From: Halosaccharopolyspora lacisalsi
GTDB taxonomy: Bacteria > Actinomycetota > Actinomycetes > Mycobacteriales > Pseudonocardiaceae
DNA: 64,000 bases
Reading direction: 5' to 3'
NCBI RefSeq assembly: GCF_014137975.1
Contig: NZ_JACGWZ010000002.1
Span: forward strand, 682,001 to 746,000
A program made the translations under genes and the position numbers. Positions 43,604 to 52,789 of this stretch are shown here, one piece after another (the stretch's first letter is position 1; every line of letters begins with the position of its first letter). Below the pieces are notes generated by a model that was not told the origin of the DNA, did no database searches, and saw nothing but the letters and a program-made list of their open reading frames with translations.

Positions 43604-43739
43604 GGCCGTCCACGCCGCCGACGGCATCAGCACGACCGGGCACGACGAGCTCGGCGAGGCTGCCCCGATCACCTGCGACGCCCGTGAGCTCGTGTCCCTC
43701 CGAGGAAGCGCTGATCGCACCGACACGGTACCCGCCTGA
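43584..43739 (+). pseudogene. cvnD N-terminal stub
   Basis: A 51-codon frame starting at ATG 43584 inside the end of cvnC, exactly where cvnD normally starts. The first residues MDSGRSEAVHAADGISTTGH look like a CvnD N-terminal tail. The P-loop (usually GGFGVGKTT) and every GTPase motif are missing; the frame ends at TGA 43737-43739. This looks like an internal deletion of the GTPase gene. Alternatively it is a small leader peptide without relation. Confidence 0.5.
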
Positions 43740-43761
43740 CTCCCATCGCCCAGGAGAGTTC

Positions 43762-45015
43762 TTGACCAACACCGACCACCCCGCGCCCGAGTGCCCCGCC
43801 CGGGTCTGCCTTTCCGACCCGAGCTTCGCCGCCGATCCCCACCGGGTCTACGCCGCCCTCCGCGAACAGGCTCCGGTGGCCCGCGTCGACCTCGCTCCGG
43901 GGGTGCCGGCCACCCTCGTACTCGACCACCGGACGGCGCTGAGCGTGCTGCACGATCCCGCCACGTTTCGCAAGGACTCCCGAAGGTGGCTCCAGCACGC
44001 CCCCACCGACAGTCCCCTGGTGCCGATGATGAGCTACCGCGAGAACGTGCTGTTCCAGGACGGACCCGAGCACGAGCGGCTCCGGCAGGCGATCACCGAC
44101 AGTTTCCGCCGCGTGGATTCGATCACGCTGCGCGGCCACGTCACCGAAAGCGCCGAGGCACTCATCGGCGAGTTCGCCACGTCCGGGCGGGCCGACCTGC
44201 TCACCCAGTACGCTCGCAGGCTGCCCGTGCTCGTGCTCAACCGCCTGTTCGGCAGTCCCGCCGAGCTCACCGACCGCATGGTCACGGCGATCACCGCGCT
44301 CTGGGACGGCACCGACGTCGAGCAGGCCAACGACGAGCTGGCCCGGTGCATGGTCGAGCTGATCGCGGTGAAGCGCCACGCGCCCGCCGCCGACATCACC
44401 TCCTGGCTACTGGCCCATCCGGCCGGGCTCACCGACGAGGAAATGCTGCACCAGCTCATCGTGCTCGTGGGGGCCGGTGCCGAACCGATGCAGAACCTCA
44501 TCGCCAACGCCCTCCGGTTGTGGCTGGCCGATGAGCGCTTCGCCGGGGACCTCTCCGGCGGGCGGTTGCCCGTGGAGGACGCGCTCGACGAGGTGCTGTG
44601 GCAGGACCCGCCGTTGGCCAACTACGCCATCACCTACCCCGTCGATGACGTGGAGCTGGCCGGGTACCACCTGCCCGCCGACGAACCGGTCGTGATCAGC
44701 TTCGCCGCGGCCAACACCGGCCTGGCCGGTGACTTCACCCGACGGGACGGCAACCGAGCACACCTCGCCTGGAGTGCGGGGGACCACATGTGTCCCGCGC
44801 GTTCTCCCGCTCGTCTCATCGCCTCTGTCGCTATCGAGACCATTTTGGATAGTCTGCCGGACATGGAACTGGCCGTGCCCGCAGTGGAGCTGGAGTGGCG
44901 TCCCGGCCCCTTCCACCGGGCTCTGCGTGCGTTGCCGGTGCGGTTCCCGATCCGCGATGCCGACAGCCACGGAGACGTCACCCCATGGAACAGCCGTCCT
45001 GTCCGTACACCCTGA
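43762..45015 (+). CDS. CYP157-like cytochrome P450 without ExxR
   Basis: A 417-residue P450. The heme-ligand Cys344 is in [15 protein letters not shown], a degenerate heme loop. The I-helix reads [12 protein letters not shown], with Pro where the oxygen-activating Thr normally stands. The K-helix ExxR is replaced by Glu277-Val-Leu-Trp280. Absence of ExxR is known for the CYP157 family, whose genes commonly sit in conservons beside CYP154. TTG start at 43762 follows CAGGAGAG. Its end overlaps the next P450 by 31 bases. Catalytic competence is uncertain. Confidence 0.85.
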   Translation: MTNTDHPAPECPARVCLSDPSFAADPHRVYAALREQAPVARVDLAPGVPATLVLDHRTALSVLHDPATFRKDSRRWLQHAPTDSPLVPMMSYRENVLFQDGPEHERLRQAITDSFRRVDSITLRGHVTESAEALIGEFATSGRADLLTQYARRLPVLVLNRLFGSPAELTDRMVTAITALWDGTDVEQANDELARCMVELIAVKRHAPAADITSWLLAHPAGLTDEEMLHQLIVLVGAGAEPMQNLIANALRLWLADERFAGDLSGGRLPVEDALDEVLWQDPPLANYAITYPVDDVELAGYHLPADEPVVISFAAANTGLAGDFTRRDGNRAHLAWSAGDHMCPARSPARLIASVAIETILDSLPDMELAVPAVELEWRPGPFHRALRALPVRFPIRDADSHGDVTPWNSRPVRTP

Positions 45016-46199
45016 ACTCCCGTGACCCGCACGAGGACGCCGCCCGGCTGCGTCGGCACGGCTCGGCCACACGGGTGCGGCTCCCCGGCGGAGTGACGGC
45101 GTGGTCGGTCACCGACCACCGGTGGTTGCGGGAACTGCTGGCCGACCCCCGGGTCTCCAAGGATCCCCGACAGCACTGGCCCAGCTGGCAGCGCGGTGAC
45201 ATCCCGCAGGACTGGGCGCTGGCCTCCTGGGTGGCGGTGCGCAACATGTTCACCGCCCACGGGGCCGACCATCGACGGTTGCGTTCCCTGGTCTCTACCG
45301 CGTTCACCCCGCGACGGGTGGCCGCGCTGCGCCCGGCCGTCGAGGAACTCACCACGGGTCTGCTCGACGAGCTCGCCACCACACCGCCCGGTCGACGCGT
45401 CGACTTGCGGGAGGCGTTCGCCTATCCCCTACCCATCTCGGTGATCTGCCGGTTGTTCGGTGTGCCCGACCAGGCCCGTCCACGACTGCGACGCGTGGTC
45501 GACAGCGTTTTCGACACTTCCTCGTCGCCGGAGCAGGTGCGGGCCACTCAGCAGGAACTCACCGCGCTGCTGACGGAACTGATCGACGACAAGCGCCGGA
45601 ATCCCGCCGACGATCTCACCAGTGCGCTGCTGAACGCCCGCGACGACGAGGCGGGCAAGCTCGACGAGCAGGAACTGATCGACACGTTGATTCTGCTCAT
45701 CGGTGCCGGGCACGAGACGACCGTGAACCTGCTCGATCACGCCATCACCGCCATGCTCTGTCACGACGACCAGCTCGCGCTCGTCCGCGACGGTCGCGTC
45801 AGCTGGGAAGCGGTGATCACCGAGACCCTGCGGTGGCAGGCTCCGCTGGCCAACGTGCCGCTGCGCTACGCCGTCGAGGACATCGACGTCGGGGACGTCG
45901 TCATTCCGCGGGGCGAACCGATCCTGGCCGGCTACGCCGCCGCGGGACGCGATCCGGTCCGCTACGACGATCCCGACGACTTCGACGTCACCCGCGACGA
46001 CAACACCGACCACCTCGCCTTCGGGCACGGTCCGCACTACTGCCTCGGCGCACCGCTGGCGCGGCTCGAGGCCGAAATCGCCCTGCCCGCGCTCTTCGAC
46101 CGCTTCCCCGCCCTGCGCCTGGCCGTCCGGCCCGAAGAGCTCGAACCCACCGAGGGCTTCATCGCCAACGGACATCGCGCCCTCCCCGTCACCCTTTAG
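44985..46199 (+). CDS. CYP154-like cytochrome P450
   Basis: A 404-residue P450 with all canonical motifs: I-helix [14 protein letters not shown]-helix ETLRW, and heme loop [19 protein letters not shown]. It resembles the CYP154 family, often paired with CYP157 in actinomycete conservons. It should oxidise a small hydrophobic molecule using a ferredoxin not encoded nearby. ATG at 44985 lies inside the end of the preceding P450 gene. A perfect terminator palindrome follows five bases after the stop. Confidence 0.9.
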   Translation: MEQPSCPYTLNSRDPHEDAARLRRHGSATRVRLPGGVTAWSVTDHRWLRELLADPRVSKDPRQHWPSWQRGDIPQDWALASWVAVRNMFTAHGADHRRLRSLVSTAFTPRRVAALRPAVEELTTGLLDELATTPPGRRVDLREAFAYPLPISVICRLFGVPDQARPRLRRVVDSVFDTSSSPEQVRATQQELTALLTELIDDKRRNPADDLTSALLNARDDEAGKLDEQELIDTLILLIGAGHETTVNLLDHAITAMLCHDDQLALVRDGRVSWEAVITETLRWQAPLANVPLRYAVEDIDVGDVVIPRGEPILAGYAAAGRDPVRYDDPDDFDVTRDDNTDHLAFGHGPHYCLGAPLARLEAEIALPALFDRFPALRLAVRPEELEPTEGFIANGHRALPVTL

Positions 46200-46204
46200 T
46201 GCTT

Positions 46205-46226
46205 CCCGGTTTCGCGCGAAACCGGG
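46205..46226. terminator. Perfect terminator palindrome
   Basis: A 22-bp perfect palindrome, CCCGGTTTCGC and its complement, between convergent genes ending at 46199 and 46251. Confidence 0.8.
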
Positions 46227-46250
46227 TAACCACCCGACGATGGGGAGCGG

Positions 46251-47933
46251 TTACTTCGCTGGCGTTGGCCGGGATTGGCCGTGCTCGGTCGGAGGTATGA
46301 CGAGTCTGGGCGAGCCTTTCGGAGGTGGGTAGAGATATTCGGCGGCGGGGAGGTCACGCGGTCGGTCCAACAGGAACGCCTGGAAATGTCCGATCCTGCC
46401 CTCCAAGCGGGCCACACCGCGCCCCGGAGGCCACACCGCTCCGTAGACGTCGGTGGCCGAACGCCAATCCCGTCCGAGCACCGACTCCGCACCGGCACGG
46501 GGTACGGGCCCCATGACGACCACGTCGTCGAGCAGGTCTCGCACCGCGTTCGGGATCATCTCCTCGGAGTCGGCTCGTCGGGTCACGAGAATCAGTCGCA
46601 CGTTCGTCTCCCGGCAGTGCCGGGCGAAGCGGGAGCAGAATCGGTCGAACCGCCCTCCGAGGAGTGCCCGTATCCGCCGTGGTTCCTCGATGACCACGCA
46701 CAACGACGGATGGTCCGGTTCGGTGGAACACCGCCCACCGCGGTACTCGACGTTGTCCCAGTGCCGGGACTCCACGATCGAGGCGAGGTGTCGCAACGCG
46801 GTGGCCCAATCGCGGGGTGTGCGGGCGACCGCCCGTATCCCGTGCCGCCCCGCCAACACCACGTAATCACTGCTCGACGCGCCGTCCAGCACGTACATGC
46901 CCCCGGGGAAGAAGCCGAGACGCATCGCACGCGCGCACAGCCCGCGTTTGAACCCGGTCTTCGCCGCCGTCCCGACGACCAGCAGATTCCGCTCGGGATT
47001 CCAGGCACACGCCGGAAGGCGCGGCTCGGTGGGGCCGTCGGCGCACCCCTCGTCCGTCTGCCCGGCCGCGTCCTCATTGGTCACTCCGAGCGGAACCGCC
47101 CGACAGGGGCCCGACCAGTGCCTGTCATGGACACCGGTGGGCAGCGCGGATACCGCGCGCATCACGAACACCGGCCGTTCCATCGACCACGAGACCTCGT
47201 AGGACACCCCCGTGTCCCGCAGGGCCTCAGCGAGCAGGGCAGCCAGCCGGTCACGGCGGTAGGTGTCCGGGTTCGCCTCACAGCGGATCTCCGCCGCCAC
47301 GAGTCGGCGTCCGTCCCAGCGCGCGTTTTCGACCCGAAGCTCCTCCGGGACGATGCCCGCTCCGGAGGACACGCGACGCGCCAGCACCGCGCGGACGCGG
47401 GCGCGATACCGCTCCTCCTGCGTCATACCGAGAACACCGACCAGCGCGGCCAGGATCACCGCCAGCACCAACCACCCCGCGACGGCGCCGAGCCCGACGA
47501 CAGCCGCTCCCGCGACCAGTCCCCCCGCTCGAGTCCGGAAGCCCCATCCCTCCGGAACCACCAGCCACGCTCCGAGCCGGAAGACCACCAGCGTCCCCAC
47601 TGCCAGCAAGAAAGGACCGAGGACCGCGGACCACCACGTGTAGCGCAACAGCACCAGCAGTGCCAGCAGCGTCAGCACCCCACCGAGGTAGGGAGCCGGG
47701 GTGCGGCGCACGTCCAACCACGCCGCACGCACCTCACGGGGCCCCGGCCCACGCCACCAGTCGCCGAGTCGCCTCCGATGGGACCACACCACTCCGTGCG
47801 AATCCGACCGATACAGCCTGCCCACGGCATCAGTCGACCAGTTTCCGTCCCACGTCGCCACTCGCCACCACCCGTCGCCGCAGCGGCGAGAGCGGCCACC
47901 GAAGCGGTGAACACGGCGAGTAACGTCCGACAA
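46251..47933 (-). CDS. Membrane FtsK/TraB-like protein with degenerate P-loop
   Basis: A 560-residue protein. About four transmembrane helices lie near residues 80-170, followed by a cytoplasmic ATPase-like domain. The expected Walker A reads LVVGTAAKTGFKRGLCA instead of GxxxxGK(S/T), while a Walker B-like SLCVVIEEP is present near 440. It resembles the FtsK/SpoIIIE-type translocases of actinomycete integrative elements, but is divergent and may not hydrolyse ATP. No integrase or replication gene accompanies it. The TTG start at 47933 is uncertain; an in-frame GTG lies about 25 codons further in. Confidence 0.6.
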   Translation of the reverse strand: MSDVTRRVHRFGGRSRRCGDGWWRVATWDGNWSTDAVGRLYRSDSHGVVWSHRRRLGDWWRGPGPREVRAAWLDVRRTPAPYLGGVLTLLALLVLLRYTWWSAVLGPFLLAVGTLVVFRLGAWLVVPEGWGFRTRAGGLVAGAAVVGLGAVAGWLVLAVILAALVGVLGMTQEERYRARVRAVLARRVSSGAGIVPEELRVENARWDGRRLVAAEIRCEANPDTYRRDRLAALLAEALRDTGVSYEVSWSMERPVFVMRAVSALPTGVHDRHWSGPCRAVPLGVTNEDAAGQTDEGCADGPTEPRLPACAWNPERNLLVVGTAAKTGFKRGLCARAMRLGFFPGGMYVLDGASSSDYVVLAGRHGIRAVARTPRDWATALRHLASIVESRHWDNVEYRGGRCSTEPDHPSLCVVIEEPRRIRALLGGRFDRFCSRFARHCRETNVRLILVTRRADSEEMIPNAVRDLLDDVVVMGPVPRAGAESVLGRDWRSATDVYGAVWPPGRGVARLEGRIGHFQAFLLDRPRDLPAAEYLYPPPKGSPRLVIPPTEHGQSRPTPAK

Positions 47934-48058
47934 TCACTCATCACTCGAAGGAAATAATCGAAGACCCGAAATCTCGCGCGTTTCTCACCATGAGCGTCCA
48001 CGGTTCCGAGAATCGCACGACAGGCAACGGAGCCGCCTCCGTGCTACTCTCCGCTGCC

Positions 48059-49264
48059 ATGCGGAACAAAATGTGCGTTTCGGCCTCGATCACCGTCACG
48101 ATCGGGGCGTTGGTGGCCGGGTGCGCGGTATCCGATCAAACAACTTCGGATTCCGGAACCGGCAAAAGCGCCGGAGGAAAGCAGGATCAGCAGGCGGCCC
48201 CCGCCCCCGAGGAGAAGCTCGACCTGCTTCCGGGGATGCCCCCTCCCGCGGATCCGGGAAACGTGTACGCCGCGACGCGCTCGGGCAAGCTCAACGAACC
48301 GATGCGCCAGGCGAGGGAACTGGTCTACGTCCCCAACAGCCTCGACGACACGGTCTCGGTCATCGACCCGAACACGTTCGAGGTCATCGACACGTACCCC
48401 GCCGGGGACGAACCCCAGCACGTGGTCCCCTCCTACGACATGCGCACGCTCTACGCGGTCGCCGACAAGGTGCCCGGGGGGTCGCTCACCCCCATCGACC
48501 CGAAGACGGGCAAGCCCGGCACGCCCATCAAGGTCCAGGACCCGTACAACCTGTACTTCACCCCCGACGGCAAATCCGCGATCGTCGTCGCCGAGGCCTA
48601 CAAGCGCCTGGACTTCTACGATCCGAAGACCTGGAAGATCCAGAGCAGCATTTCCGTGCCCGGATGCGCCGGTGTCAACCACATGGACTTCACCGCGAAC
48701 GGCAAGCGCGCCCTGATCGCCTGCGAATTCGCGAACCGAATGATCGTACTGGACGTCGCGAACCGAAAAATCATCAAGAAGTTCGACCTGAATCAGGTTC
48801 CGAACGGCAAGCCGCAGGACACCCGGCTGTCGCCCGACGGAAAGACCTTCTACGTCGCCGACATGATCGCAGGCGGCATCTACCTCTTCAGCGGGGACGC
48901 CATGAAGTACCGCGATTTCATCCCCACCGGGGACGGGGCGCACGGAGTGTACTTCTCCCGGGACACGAAGCGGATGTTCGTGACGAACCGCGGTGAGGGC
49001 AGCGTGAGCGTGCTCAGCGCGAACACGCACGAGAAGCTCGACAAGTGGCACATCCCCGGCGGTGGAAGCCCGGACATGGGAGCGCTGTCCCCCGACGGCA
49101 GTCAGCTGTGGCTGTCCGGGAGGTACGACTCGGAGGTCTACGTCTTCGACACCAAGGACGGCTCCCTGTTGAAACGCATCCCTGTCGGCAACGGCCCGCA
49201 CGGACTGACCTACATGCCGCAACCCGGCCGCTACTCCCTCGGCCACACCAGCAACATCCGCTGA
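48059..49264 (+). CDS. Lipoprotein YncE-like beta-propeller
   Basis: A 401-residue exported lipoprotein. The signal peptide ends in a lipobox (GALVAGC, Cys22). After a disordered spacer come repeated blades of the YVTN/YncE type: VPNSLDDTVSVIDPNTFEV, LYAVADK, LSPDGKTFYVADM, FVTNRGEGSVSVLS. Such propellers act on the cell surface, probably binding other proteins or ligands; no enzyme function is implied. ATG at 48059 is preferred; 48071 is possible. An earlier start would break the signal peptide. Confidence 0.88.
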   Translation: MRNKMCVSASITVTIGALVAGCAVSDQTTSDSGTGKSAGGKQDQQAAPAPEEKLDLLPGMPPPADPGNVYAATRSGKLNEPMRQARELVYVPNSLDDTVSVIDPNTFEVIDTYPAGDEPQHVVPSYDMRTLYAVADKVPGGSLTPIDPKTGKPGTPIKVQDPYNLYFTPDGKSAIVVAEAYKRLDFYDPKTWKIQSSISVPGCAGVNHMDFTANGKRALIACEFANRMIVLDVANRKIIKKFDLNQVPNGKPQDTRLSPDGKTFYVADMIAGGIYLFSGDAMKYRDFIPTGDGAHGVYFSRDTKRMFVTNRGEGSVSVLSANTHEKLDKWHIPGGGSPDMGALSPDGSQLWLSGRYDSEVYVFDTKDGSLLKRIPVGNGPHGLTYMPQPGRYSLGHTSNIR

Positions 49265-49334
49265 GGGGTTTCTTCCGCCACGGTCCGCGAGCGGCCCGGC
49301 AAGCACGTGTTCGCCGCGGTGGCAGGGCGGGCTC

Positions 49335-50741
49335 TCAGTAGACGCAGGGAACGTCGTCCGCCGTGGTCGGCCGCTGCTCGACACCCGGTTCCGCCGACTC
49401 CCGTGCGCCCGTCTCGCTTTCGGCGGCACGATCTCCGCCGAGTCCGCTCGTACCGGAGAAACCGGCCGTGCCGCCGGGGCGCTCCTCCGCCGACCCGGAC
49501 CGCGTCGGCCGGTCGGTCTCGTCCGTTCGCCCCGACAGCAGGTCGTCCACGTAGCGCTCGACCCGCTTCGGTTTCGCCACCACCTCGCCACCACGCAGCC
49601 GCACCGGGATGGTGGAGAACTCGATGTCGTCGGCGGCGATGCCGCGCATCTTGCCGGCGAAACCGACGATGTTCCATCCCTTGTCCAGGGTGACGGAGTT
49701 CTCCAGCGCATCCATCAGGGCCGAGACCTTCGCGGGGTTGCCCAGAATGCCCGCGGACAGGATCTTGTTCGCGAGACCGGCCAGGAACGCCTGCTGACGC
49801 ACGACCCGGTCGAGGTCACCACGAGGCAGTCCGTGGCGCTGACGCACGAACGCCAACGCCTCGGACCCGGAGAGCACCTGCGGCCCGGCCGGAAAGACTG
49901 CACCGGAGTACTCGCTGTCGTCGACGGGCCGTCGCAGGCACACCTTCACACCACCGACCGCCTTGGTGAGCCGGTAGAAACCCAGCAGGTTCACTTCGGC
50001 GTAGTGGTCGATGTCGACTCCCGCCAGTTCCTCGATGGTGGAGACGAAGAACTTCTGTCCCGCGGTCCGGGACTTCCTGGCCAGCTCCGCACCGGTGACT
50101 CCTCGCCCACGCAGGCGCTGCTCGGCAGCGGCCTGCGCACGTGCCAGCGCGGAGTTGAGCTTGTGCTCGCCGAACCGATCGAGGTCGACGAGGGTGTCCC
50201 GGGGAAACGACACGGCGCTGGCGCGCCGTCCGCCGTCGGGAATCCGCACCAGGATCATCGTGTCGGTGAGGTTGTTGGCCGAACCGTCGGAGGAGGCGCG
50301 AAGTTTTCTCAGCATGTTCTCGGAAAGCTGCTCACCCTGCGCGTTGACACGACTGTCGTTGCCGACGAGCAGGATGTCGGTCGCACCGTCCGGGGCCTTG
50401 GGGCCGGCATCGGCGATGACGTCGCCACCCCGCACGGACTTGTTGAGCTCGTGCAGCCTGGACCATCCGTAGCCGACCGTGCCCAGCACGAGAACCGACA
50501 CCACCACCAGGAGGGCCTGGAACGCCCGGATCCAGCTTCTCCGGCCGCGCTTGCGAGGTCTGTTCGCGTTCTCGTTCCACTCGTCGAGGACTCGGGACGG
50601 TCCCCGCGGATGTTCTGCCGCCCGTGGGGACGGTCCTTCCCCGATCCGACGAGCTCCGGAAGGAGTTCCCCCACCTGTTCGACGGGACCGACGACCTCCC
50701 CGCGAGGACGCGCCCGGCCGTCGCCGTGACCAGTCAACCAC
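49335..50741 (-). CDS. LytR-CpsA-Psr (LCP) family cell-wall ligase
   Basis: A 468-residue protein. A basic, disordered N-terminal tail (about 70 residues) and one transmembrane helix (about 73-93) are followed by an LCP domain: DILLVGNDSR, LTDTMILVRI, VSFPRDT, HYAEVNLLGFYRL and SGSEALAFVRQRH. LCP enzymes transfer lipid-linked polymers such as arabinogalactan or teichoic acid onto peptidoglycan outside the membrane. A low-complexity C-tail ends the protein. The GTG at 50741 follows AGGGGG; the start is uncertain because the N-terminal tail is not conserved. Confidence 0.85.
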   Translation of the reverse strand: MVDWSRRRPGASSRGGRRSRRTGGGTPSGARRIGEGPSPRAAEHPRGPSRVLDEWNENANRPRKRGRRSWIRAFQALLVVVSVLVLGTVGYGWSRLHELNKSVRGGDVIADAGPKAPDGATDILLVGNDSRVNAQGEQLSENMLRKLRASSDGSANNLTDTMILVRIPDGGRRASAVSFPRDTLVDLDRFGEHKLNSALARAQAAAEQRLRGRGVTGAELARKSRTAGQKFFVSTIEELAGVDIDHYAEVNLLGFYRLTKAVGGVKVCLRRPVDDSEYSGAVFPAGPQVLSGSEALAFVRQRHGLPRGDLDRVVRQQAFLAGLANKILSAGILGNPAKVSALMDALENSVTLDKGWNIVGFAGKMRGIAADDIEFSTIPVRLRGGEVVAKPKRVERYVDDLLSGRTDETDRPTRSGSAEERPGGTAGFSGTSGLGGDRAAESETGARESAEPGVEQRPTTADDVPCVY

Positions 50742-51244
50742 GCCACACCCCCTACAGAGAGCTGCCGCGGTGGTTGTGAACCGTGAAGCGGGACAAAGGC
50801 GGGCAGCTCCCGCACAACTCGGATGATCGGGACGATCGCGTGTCGAGCGGCGAAGGGACCACGCCCCCACAGCCCCACGGGCTCGGGACGGCGCCGCCAA
50901 CCCAGTATAGCCGTGGCGGGCAGTTCGAGCAGCCGCTCGAACGAAACCGAAATGCTCGAATTACTTTCGCGTTCAACGCGATCGATGTGCTCGACGGCCG
51001 ACCACCACGCCGAACCGATATTCCGACCAGCCGGAATGCTCCAACGGGATTACTTCGCATCCCGCACCGGCTGCCCACGGTGAGCAAGCGATCTCTCCCG
51101 CGAGTGAACCCTGTCGCCTGTCTAGGGACTTCCGCCGAAAACCGTGGACCCCGCTCCGATCACTATATTAATTTCAAGCGCGCCATGCCGGGTTCGCCCG
51201 ATCCCGTGGCTGGTGAAACCATCGACGAGAAGAAACGAGACGCC
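50742..51244. promoter_or_regulatory. Divergent intergenic region
   Basis: A 503-base region between the LCP gene (minus) and the Tat-exported protein (plus). No gene is seen. 50935-51010 and 51150-51180 (CACTATATTAATTTCAAG) are relatively AT-rich, and the second lies about 80 bases before the start of the Tat protein gene, a good place for its promoter. Confidence 0.4.
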
Positions 51245-52009
51245 ATGACCGACACGAACGACAACGGTCCGAAAGAACCCCAGGACGGCGACGGCACCGG
51301 CCGCCGGGATTTCCTCAAGAAGGCCGCCACCGGTGCCGCCGCTGCCGCGGGCGGCCTCGCCTTCGGAAGTTCACAGGCCTTCGCGTCCCCGCGGTTGCCC
51401 GAGCCTCCCGAGGTCGGTGCGGAGATCCCGTGCAGCTGTCTGGCGCCCGGAGTCCCACTGACCATCCAGACCTCCACGATCAGGATCGACTTCAGCGGTC
51501 GGATCAAGGTGCGCGTGGAGGCGGCGAACCCGCTGAACCCCTGGAGCCTGAAACTCAAGGTCATCGGACACGAGGTCACCGGCTACGACAACGGAGACAG
51601 CGGAGACAACGAGACGAACGCCAAGAGCGCTCCGCGTGAGGGCCTCGGTCAGGTCCGGATCAAGCAGAGCGACGCCGAGTTCACCCCGAACAGTCTGCTG
51701 GAGATGACCAACAAGTTCCCGCCGAAGTTCGAACAGACCATGTTCCTGGACTTCACCATGACCATCGAGAACCCACCCCAGCAGGTGATGGAGCGGGCGC
51801 TGGGCGTGTCGATGACCAAGAAACCGGAACCCCTCGTGCTATCCACGAAGAACCCCGGCAAACTGGTCGGCCAACTCGACCAGTTCCCCCCGCAGGGCGC
51901 TCCCTACAAATTGCAGAACCCGATCGAGCTGGTGATGCCCAACCACGACGAAACCATCGCCACCCTCGACAAGTTCCCCGTCACGGTCGGAGAAATCACC
52001 GGTTCCTGA
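51245..52009 (+). CDS. Tat-exported protein of unknown function
   Basis: A 254-residue protein with a twin-arginine signal peptide: GRRDFLKKAATGAAAAAGG at residues 19-37, cleaved probably after AFA near 47. The mature part (about 205 residues) looks mainly beta-stranded, with IRIDFSGRIKVRVEAANPLN and TMFLDFTMTIENPP. I do not recognise its family. Tat export implies it folds, possibly with a cofactor, before secretion. The ribosome site is weak (GAGA). It stands alone and is followed by a strong terminator. Confidence 0.75.
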   Translation: MTDTNDNGPKEPQDGDGTGRRDFLKKAATGAAAAAGGLAFGSSQAFASPRLPEPPEVGAEIPCSCLAPGVPLTIQTSTIRIDFSGRIKVRVEAANPLNPWSLKLKVIGHEVTGYDNGDSGDNETNAKSAPREGLGQVRIKQSDAEFTPNSLLEMTNKFPPKFEQTMFLDFTMTIENPPQQVMERALGVSMTKKPEPLVLSTKNPGKLVGQLDQFPPQGAPYKLQNPIELVMPNHDETIATLDKFPVTVGEITGS

Positions 52010-52021
52010 ACCCGTCCCCTT

Positions 52022-52055
52022 CCGCTCCGGCTCGCGGCTGCCGCGGCCGGAGCGG
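52022..52055. terminator. Terminator between convergent genes
   Basis: Arms CCGCTCCGGC (52022-52031) and GCCGGAGCGG (52046-52055), with an inner CGCGG/CCGCG stem around a three-base loop. It separates the Tat protein gene from the enediyne-side operon. Confidence 0.8.
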
Positions 52056-52078
52056 CTCCCGGTCCGGAACCGCGAAAG

Positions 52079-52759
52079 TCAGTCCGGCGCGCCGACCGCT
52101 CCCAACCCGAGCACGGTGGAACACCGCAGCACCGCTTCGGGATCTCCGGACAGTGCCAGCTTGCCCTCGCCGACCGCGTCGAAGGGAGTGCAGGTGCCCG
52201 AACCGATGCGCACGAACGTCGCCGCGTCGGTCGTGGCGACCAGGGCGGGGCCCCGGGCGGCTCCCCGCGCCGCCGTCGTCGTGCCGTGGTCGACGAGCAG
52301 GTGGAACACCTCGTCGTCGACCCGGAACTCGTACTCCTCGCGGACGTTCGGGCACCGGGTGGCGTCGGCCATGGACTCGATGGCCAGGAATCCCCAGTGC
52401 GGGCGGACCACCGCGTCCTCGGGCACCTCGTCCACCAGCGCCATCCCCCACCGCGCGAGGCCCTTCACCGGCTCCCGCAGGGACTCGCCCGCCTCGGTGA
52501 GTTCGTAGACGTAACCACGCTCGGCACTCCCCCGGTGGCGCAGCACGCCCAGCGTGCACAACTTCTTCAGCCGATCGGCGAGCAGGTTGGTCCCGATGCC
52601 GGGCAGGTCGGTGAGGAGCTCGTTGTAGCGGCGCGGCCCCAGCATGCATTCCCGCACGATCAGCAGGGTCCACCGTTCACCCACGGCGTCGAGGGCGGCT
52701 GCGAGACCACAGTACTGCCGATAGTTGCGCTCCCGTCGCTTCGCGGCGCCTGTCGTCAC
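52079..52759 (-). CDS. HxlR-family regulator with C-terminal SCP2-like domain
   Basis: A 226-residue protein. Residues about 15-105 form an HxlR winged helix (GERWTLLIVRECMLGPRRYN, GIGTNLLADRLKKL, YELTEAGESL). The remaining 115 residues resemble a sterol-carrier-like binding domain (VDDEVFHLLVDHG and a GTCTPFDAVGEGKLALSGDP tail), suggesting ligand sensing. GTG start. It lies 30 bases after the MFS gene on the same strand and so may be the last gene of the enediyne operon and control it. Confidence 0.8.
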   Translation of the reverse strand: MTTGAAKRRERNYRQYCGLAAALDAVGERWTLLIVRECMLGPRRYNELLTDLPGIGTNLLADRLKKLCTLGVLRHRGSAERGYVYELTEAGESLREPVKGLARWGMALVDEVPEDAVVRPHWGFLAIESMADATRCPNVREEYEFRVDDEVFHLLVDHGTTTAARGAARGPALVATTDAATFVRIGSGTCTPFDAVGEGKLALSGDPEAVLRCSTVLGLGAVGAPD

Positions 52760-52789
52760 GCTTGCCTCCGTTCACCGCGACGAGCTCAC

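Noticed and set aside
46251-47933. Type VII secretion ATPase or integrated element
   Set aside because: No WXG100, ESX, integrase, excisionase or att-like repeat was seen, so a larger system is not supported.
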